Under the pieces are notes generated by a model. It searched no databases. It saw only the letters and a list, made by a program, of their open reading frames with translations, and was not told the origin of the DNA. Of a stretch of 64,000 nucleotides of DNA, positions 59,901-64,000 are shown one piece after another. The position numbers were made by a program, and so were the translations under genes. Every line of letters starts with the position of its first letter. Within the stretch, counting starts at the first letter, position 1. The stretch is taken from the NCBI GenBank assembly GCA_023078555.1, contig CM041196.1:2914001-2978000 (forward strand), written 5' to 3'. Source of the DNA: Ulva prolifera. Taxonomy: Eukaryota; Chlorophyta; Ulvophyceae; Ulvales; Ulvaceae.

Positions 59901-61531
59901 CGGTGGGGATGCTCGAGATTAACGTCATCCGCGCGTCCGGCCTACGCACCGGCGACACCTTCTCCAAGGGCGACCCGTACGTCCGCATCAGCGTGCAGGA
60001 GCGCAAGTTGCCCGACGACGAGGAGGTGGAGGAGGACGGCGACGCGGACGGCGCGGGCGTCGGCAAGGCCTCAAAGGCGACCGTCGAGGACGAGGTGATC
60101 GTGCTGAAGGAGCACCCAAGCCACCAGACAATGCACCACAAGAACACGAAGACCCCGGAGTTCAACGAGCACTTCAAGGTGCGCTGCGCTGCGTCCGTGG
60201 TCGCGGCTTATGTGGTGATTCCCGCACGGTGTGTGGTTGCGCGCATGCATGGGTTGCATGCATGGCACGCGCTGTCTGCGCATTGGGCGGTGTGAGTACG
60301 CTGCGTCACGTGGGGACAAGGGGTGAGGGTGGCGAGGTGGGTGTGTGCAGATTCTTGTACCGGACGTCGGGCCGCATGTTGTGCTCAACTTCCTGATGAT
60401 GGACTACGACATGATTGGCGGCGACGAGGCGATGGCGGAGTATGACCTGCCGCTGGACAGAGACGCCGAGGACGCCGACTTTCTGCGCGACAGCAGCGAG
60501 GCCTTCCCCAAGACGCTCGTGCTGCGGCCTGTGCGCAAGAAGGGTGCCGTTCGCAGCAGCAAGTCGCACGGCGAGCTCAAGGTCAGCCTGCAGTACACGC
60601 CGTTCTTCAACGCGGACGCGCCGGCCCACGGTGCCGCGGAAGAGGACCCCGCGAAGGCGATGGAAGCCCTCGCGGTGCGCCCCCAGCACTCCGCCTCTGC
60701 CCTGCAGTGCCCAGCAAAGCACCCCGGCGTTCAGCACCTCTGTATTTCACCGCTGGGGGGCCCAGCCGCTTCACGTGTGTCGATGCGGACGACACGGCGC
60801 GGACGGCGCCAGCCAGCTGTGCATCAGTATATGCGAGGCCATGCATGGACACCACCGCTGACGGACCCGGGTGCCACAACGCACGTGCCATGCATAGTCT
60901 ATTTGCGTGGTCCCCCCGTGAGTGTGCCATGTCGCCTGTGCACACCTCTTCAAACAGCGTCGCACACATATACCATCGTCTTGCGCCGGCCCCGTGCACG
61001 GCCCATCCCTCGAGCAGAAACATCAACTGCGATGTGATGCGATGCTCTCCTCACGCTGTGCGTGTGCCCGAGCAGCGGTCGCAGAAGGCGCGGCCGATCA
61101 CCGACTCGCTGAAGGGCGTCGTCACCGTCGACCTCGCGCGCTGCACCGACCTCCCCGTCGGGCCGAAGGGCACCAACTCCTACGTCGAGGTCAAGCTCAC
61201 GGACCCCGACTCCCCGGAAGGCCCCGACGTGCGCCGCACCGATGTCGTCCTCAACGAGGCGTCCCCCCGCTTCCGCGACAAGTTCGACTTTGTGTACGTC
61301 AGCGCGACGAGCATGCTGACGCTCAGCGTGTTTGAGAAGACGGGCGCGCTGGACGTGAAGAATATCATCAAGCTCGGGCGGAAGGAGGATGAGCTGCTGG
61401 GCAAGGTGCGCGTGGCGGTGAAGGATGTCGTGAAGCCGGGGCGCCTCAAGGACGCGTTCCCGCTGCAGGAGGCGGAGCAGGGCGACATGCATTTGACGCT
61501 GACGTGGCAGGGCGTCGAGCGCGACGACTAG
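56957..61531 (+). CDS. SMP-C2-C2 membrane-tether protein (E-Syt / plant synaptotagmin type)
   Basis: ER-anchored tether that holds ER to the plasma membrane and moves lipids through its SMP domain, with Ca2+-dependent C2 domains. Seven exons (56957-57010, 57359-57607, 58242-58427, 58877-59140, 59837-60178, 60351-60674, 61076-61531), all joined in phase 0, give 624 residues. The N-terminus is a hydrophobic glycine-rich anchor (MVVAAIIGLGLGMTGGIM). The SMP domain spans about residues 80-260 (VRWLNSTIEWLWPGLNKAIC, IRVEELDLGELPLRLAGLKV, LDALARITFRPLVDKLPCIG). C2A starts at GMLEINVIRASGLRTGDTFS, then KGDPYVRISV, keeping Asp residues of the Ca2+ site, with an acidic insert (DDEEVEEDGDADG). C2B reads GVVTVDLARCTDLPVGPKGT, then NSYVEVKL, and lacks the usual first-loop Asp, so it may not bind Ca2+. 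It ends LTWQGVERDD. Confidence 0.93.
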
Positions 61532-62479
61532 GCCGACGGCATGGAAATGAGGAAACAAAGCAGAAACTACAGGGGGGGCGGGGGGGGGTCTCTGCTACTA
61601 GTTGTGGCATGCATCATGGGTGTCACGCAGTCAGCGATGTCACGGCCTGCTACTGGTGCCTCTGTGGCACAGTTGGAAAACGCTGCTGCCTCGTACGCTG
61701 CTGCCTCGTACGCATGCAGCACGTGGGTGATGTCCAGGCAGAGGGCTGAGGGTGCACGGAGGGTGTGTGTGCCAACAGGCTGGCACCCGGTGGTGCCGGT
61801 GGTGGTGCTTTCGCATGTTGGTGTGTGATATCATTTGTGCTGACATCTGGGTGGGACAGGTGTGCTTCTGACCGCCTGAGAGTATCGTGAGCGGCACACG
61901 GCAGCACTGCTAATGAGCGGTTGCTGTCAGGTACCATGACACGATTGCTGGGCTTGTCCTGGCAGAGCGGCCAGAAGCAAGTGACCGCCGGAGGAGGGCG
62001 TCGCCCTGCTTTTATGGCAGCCTCCACGTTGCTGCAATATAATTGACTGTGATACATTTTTTTTTGGTGACGGCCACTCGGGTCAAGCGACAGGTGTGGG
62101 TGAGCCTGGGGAGCTCGTGTCAGGTTCTCACTAGGAATGCAGAAGAGCAACGGGACTTGTTAGTGTCATGGTCGCAGGGCTTTCAACTCAGCATGGGTGT
62201 GCCCTTGCTGGACTGCGATCATGAGTGCACGAAATCAATGGCCTCAGCCATACATGGAACTCGCGTAAGCTCCAAGACGCACGTCTTGATAAGAACTGAC
62301 TTCGTTTTTACGCTGAGATTGTACACTGCTGTCTCAAGTGAGGCCAAACGGCGTGACCAGATTACAGCAATGACCCTGACAGAAAATCTTTTCTGGTGTC
62401 GTAATTATCTACAGTCTCGGTAAACGAGCATCGTGTCCAATGGTCTGAGGATGGTACAACAGCGTATGCACTCCTGCTG
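61532..62479. other. Intergenic between convergent genes
   Basis: No coding signal is convincing. A G-rich run lies at 61571-61588, and a CTGCTGCCTCGTACG direct repeat near 61683-61712. Confidence 0.4.
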
Positions 62480-64000
62480 ACGGGAAACCATGGGTACGAT
62501 TCTGCATCCACTTTGGAATGTCGAACCAGCCGTGCATGACCACCTCGCTCAGCACAGGAGGGGTGCACTGCAACCGGCTGCCTACAGGGAGGGCCCGGGT
62601 GGTTTACCCCTTCGGATCGTGTTGTCACCCTTAACCTGGAGTTGGGGATGCGGCAAAGCTAATGCAGGTCTATCATACGTTATTGTGCACTCATTTCTCA
62701 GGCGTATGCTGTGATGACTAGTTCACTCACAGGAACACGTCTGCTCTGCAGCTGTTGGCGGACCATTTCAGGATTTGCACAGGCACAGACCGACCCTTCA
62801 CCTGGTAGGCTGAGGCCACTACTGCAAGTGCAAAATCGGCACAAATTCCATGTTTCTCAGTTTGACTAGTGGCTGCTGCTCGCGCTGTGCTGGGTGGCAG
62901 CCTTATACAATATCATGCCCAAGCTCGTGTCTCTACATGAACAACGTGGTCACTGAAGAACAAACGATAGGACTGAGGAACATCGGTCCTTACTTGATCT
63001 ACAACATGTTTCTATTCCTGACACGGACACATGTGTAGCTGCTACACGCATTAGTCTGCCCTAGACTCTGAATGTACAGAATCTTCACATGTCCATGGAT
63101 ACAAACTCTGTGCCAACGTCCGAAGATCGGCACACGTCAACATTTCCGAAACATCACTATGATTGCTCTGCGAAGTCCTCGTCTGCCTCCATCACTGCAG
63201 CTACACCGTCCTCAAGGAGCCAAGCCTGTGCACATATGCCTTGTTGTTGAGGCAGCAGCAGATTTTCTGGACATTACAAGATGTAAAGAGTATCGACAAT
63301 ACTGGATTATGAGAGAACGTGAAGCACCTGGACTTTGAGTTCCATACAGAGCAGATGGCTCGAGGACACAGTGCATGCTCGCACATGGACTTCACCAGTC
63401 CAGAATGTCCGGCATACCATCAACAGCTTCCGCCTGTTTAGCGTTCGGCAAAGACATGATCAGGCTGGCCAATGGGGGTGTAGGGATGCCCAGCAGCTTC
63501 TCAGAGAGGCCTGACACAAAAACCTTGCAGTCATTCTGGAGCAAGTGCAGTCGGCTATCGAATGTGGCACAGAATGTATCGGCATCTTCTTGCCAGTCAG
63601 AGCTCAAAGTTCCCAGCCTATGCCTCGGGAAAGGGGGCTCGCGCGGAAACTCATGACTTCTTATGTTCCCTGCACCTGGTGCAACACCACCTTGTGCACT
63701 TGAGACTAGATTGGGCAGGTTTGTGCATGTGAGGCAGGCTCAAGCGCAACTCAGTTCTTGATGGATCACCTTGAACACTTCTGCCTGATATGAGCTGCAG
63801 AGCTGTCCGCAGCTCGAGAGGCTCTTGTGGGAGAAAGTCTAGAACCGTGCACTTCCTTCTGTCTGGTTCATGCACCATGACCATCCAGTGAGACGCATTG
63901 GCAGGCAACTGCGAAGGCGAAAGCAGACGGGTCACTGCTGACATCCCTGCTAAGGGGCACTTGGCAACATACAATATCGCTTGGTCGACACCGCATGCCT
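62480..64000 (-). CDS. Unidentified protein, 3' part; 5' end outside the window
   Basis: The frame is open from the window edge to 63771 (AILYVAKCPLAGMSAVTRLL, SHWMVMVHEPDRRKCTVLDF). A phase-1 intron (63770-63670) with GTGATC donor and GTGCAG acceptor leads to exon 63669-63418 (EFPREPPFPRHRLGTLSSDW, ADTFCATFDSRLHLLQNDC, VSGLSEKLLGIP), ending at a GTATGC donor. A further exon near 62590-62480 reads VLSEVVMHGWFDIPKW. The compact alpha/beta pattern with conserved-looking Asp-Cys and His-Glu residues suggests an enzyme-like fold. I recall plant proteins of similar look but cannot name the family. Confidence 0.5.

Overview
The window is a eukaryotic nuclear segment, most likely from a unicellular green alga (Chlorophyta). 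This is inferred from gene style, not from a marker gene. Genes are split by many introns with GTGCG/GTGAG-like donors and almost always a TGCAG acceptor. Exons are GC-rich, and several products are of plant/algal type: a PAT10-like S-acyltransferase, an ABC1K atypical kinase and a plant-style SMP/C2 tether. No bacterial operon, CRISPR array or viral gene was seen.

Layout: 0.15-2.6 kb holds two minus-strand genes, one with coiled coils and one unidentified with an in-frame TAG. 3.6-9.5 kb is a DHHC S-acyltransferase whose loop before the catalytic domain is expanded by roughly 900-1000 low-complexity residues; one of its introns carries an 81-nt hairpin. 9.5-17.3 kb is gene-poor and rich in repeats, palindromes and microsatellites. 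17.3-20.1 kb encodes a secreted Gly-Asp/Asn-Glu triplet-repeat protein. 21.4-24.1 kb has a small minus-strand ORF divergent from ornithine aminotransferase. 24.9-29.4 kb (minus) is an ABC1K kinase. 31.75 kb carries tRNA-Val(AAC). 32.1-33.5 kb is a tiny LSm-domain gene. 34-38.7 kb holds two divergent unidentified genes. 39.4-41.8 kb (minus) is a multipass membrane protein. 43.6-47.5 kb is a leucine-rich-repeat membrane protein with no kinase domain. 49.8-51.7 kb is an FSP1/AIFM2-like oxidoreductase. 53.5-56.1 kb is a protein with two CxxC zinc-binding pairs. 57.0-61.5 kb is an SMP-C2-C2 membrane tether. 62.5-64.0 kb (minus) is a partial unidentified gene.

The genes do not form one pathway. They are unrelated housekeeping, membrane and surface functions, as expected in a nuclear genome. 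The less ordinary content is two short dispersed repeat families, the intronic hairpin, the expanded DHHC loop, the acidic triplet-repeat protein, and several conserved-looking exons of no family I recognise. Gene models were built by hand from reading frame, intron phase and splice motifs; exon ends marked approximate could shift.
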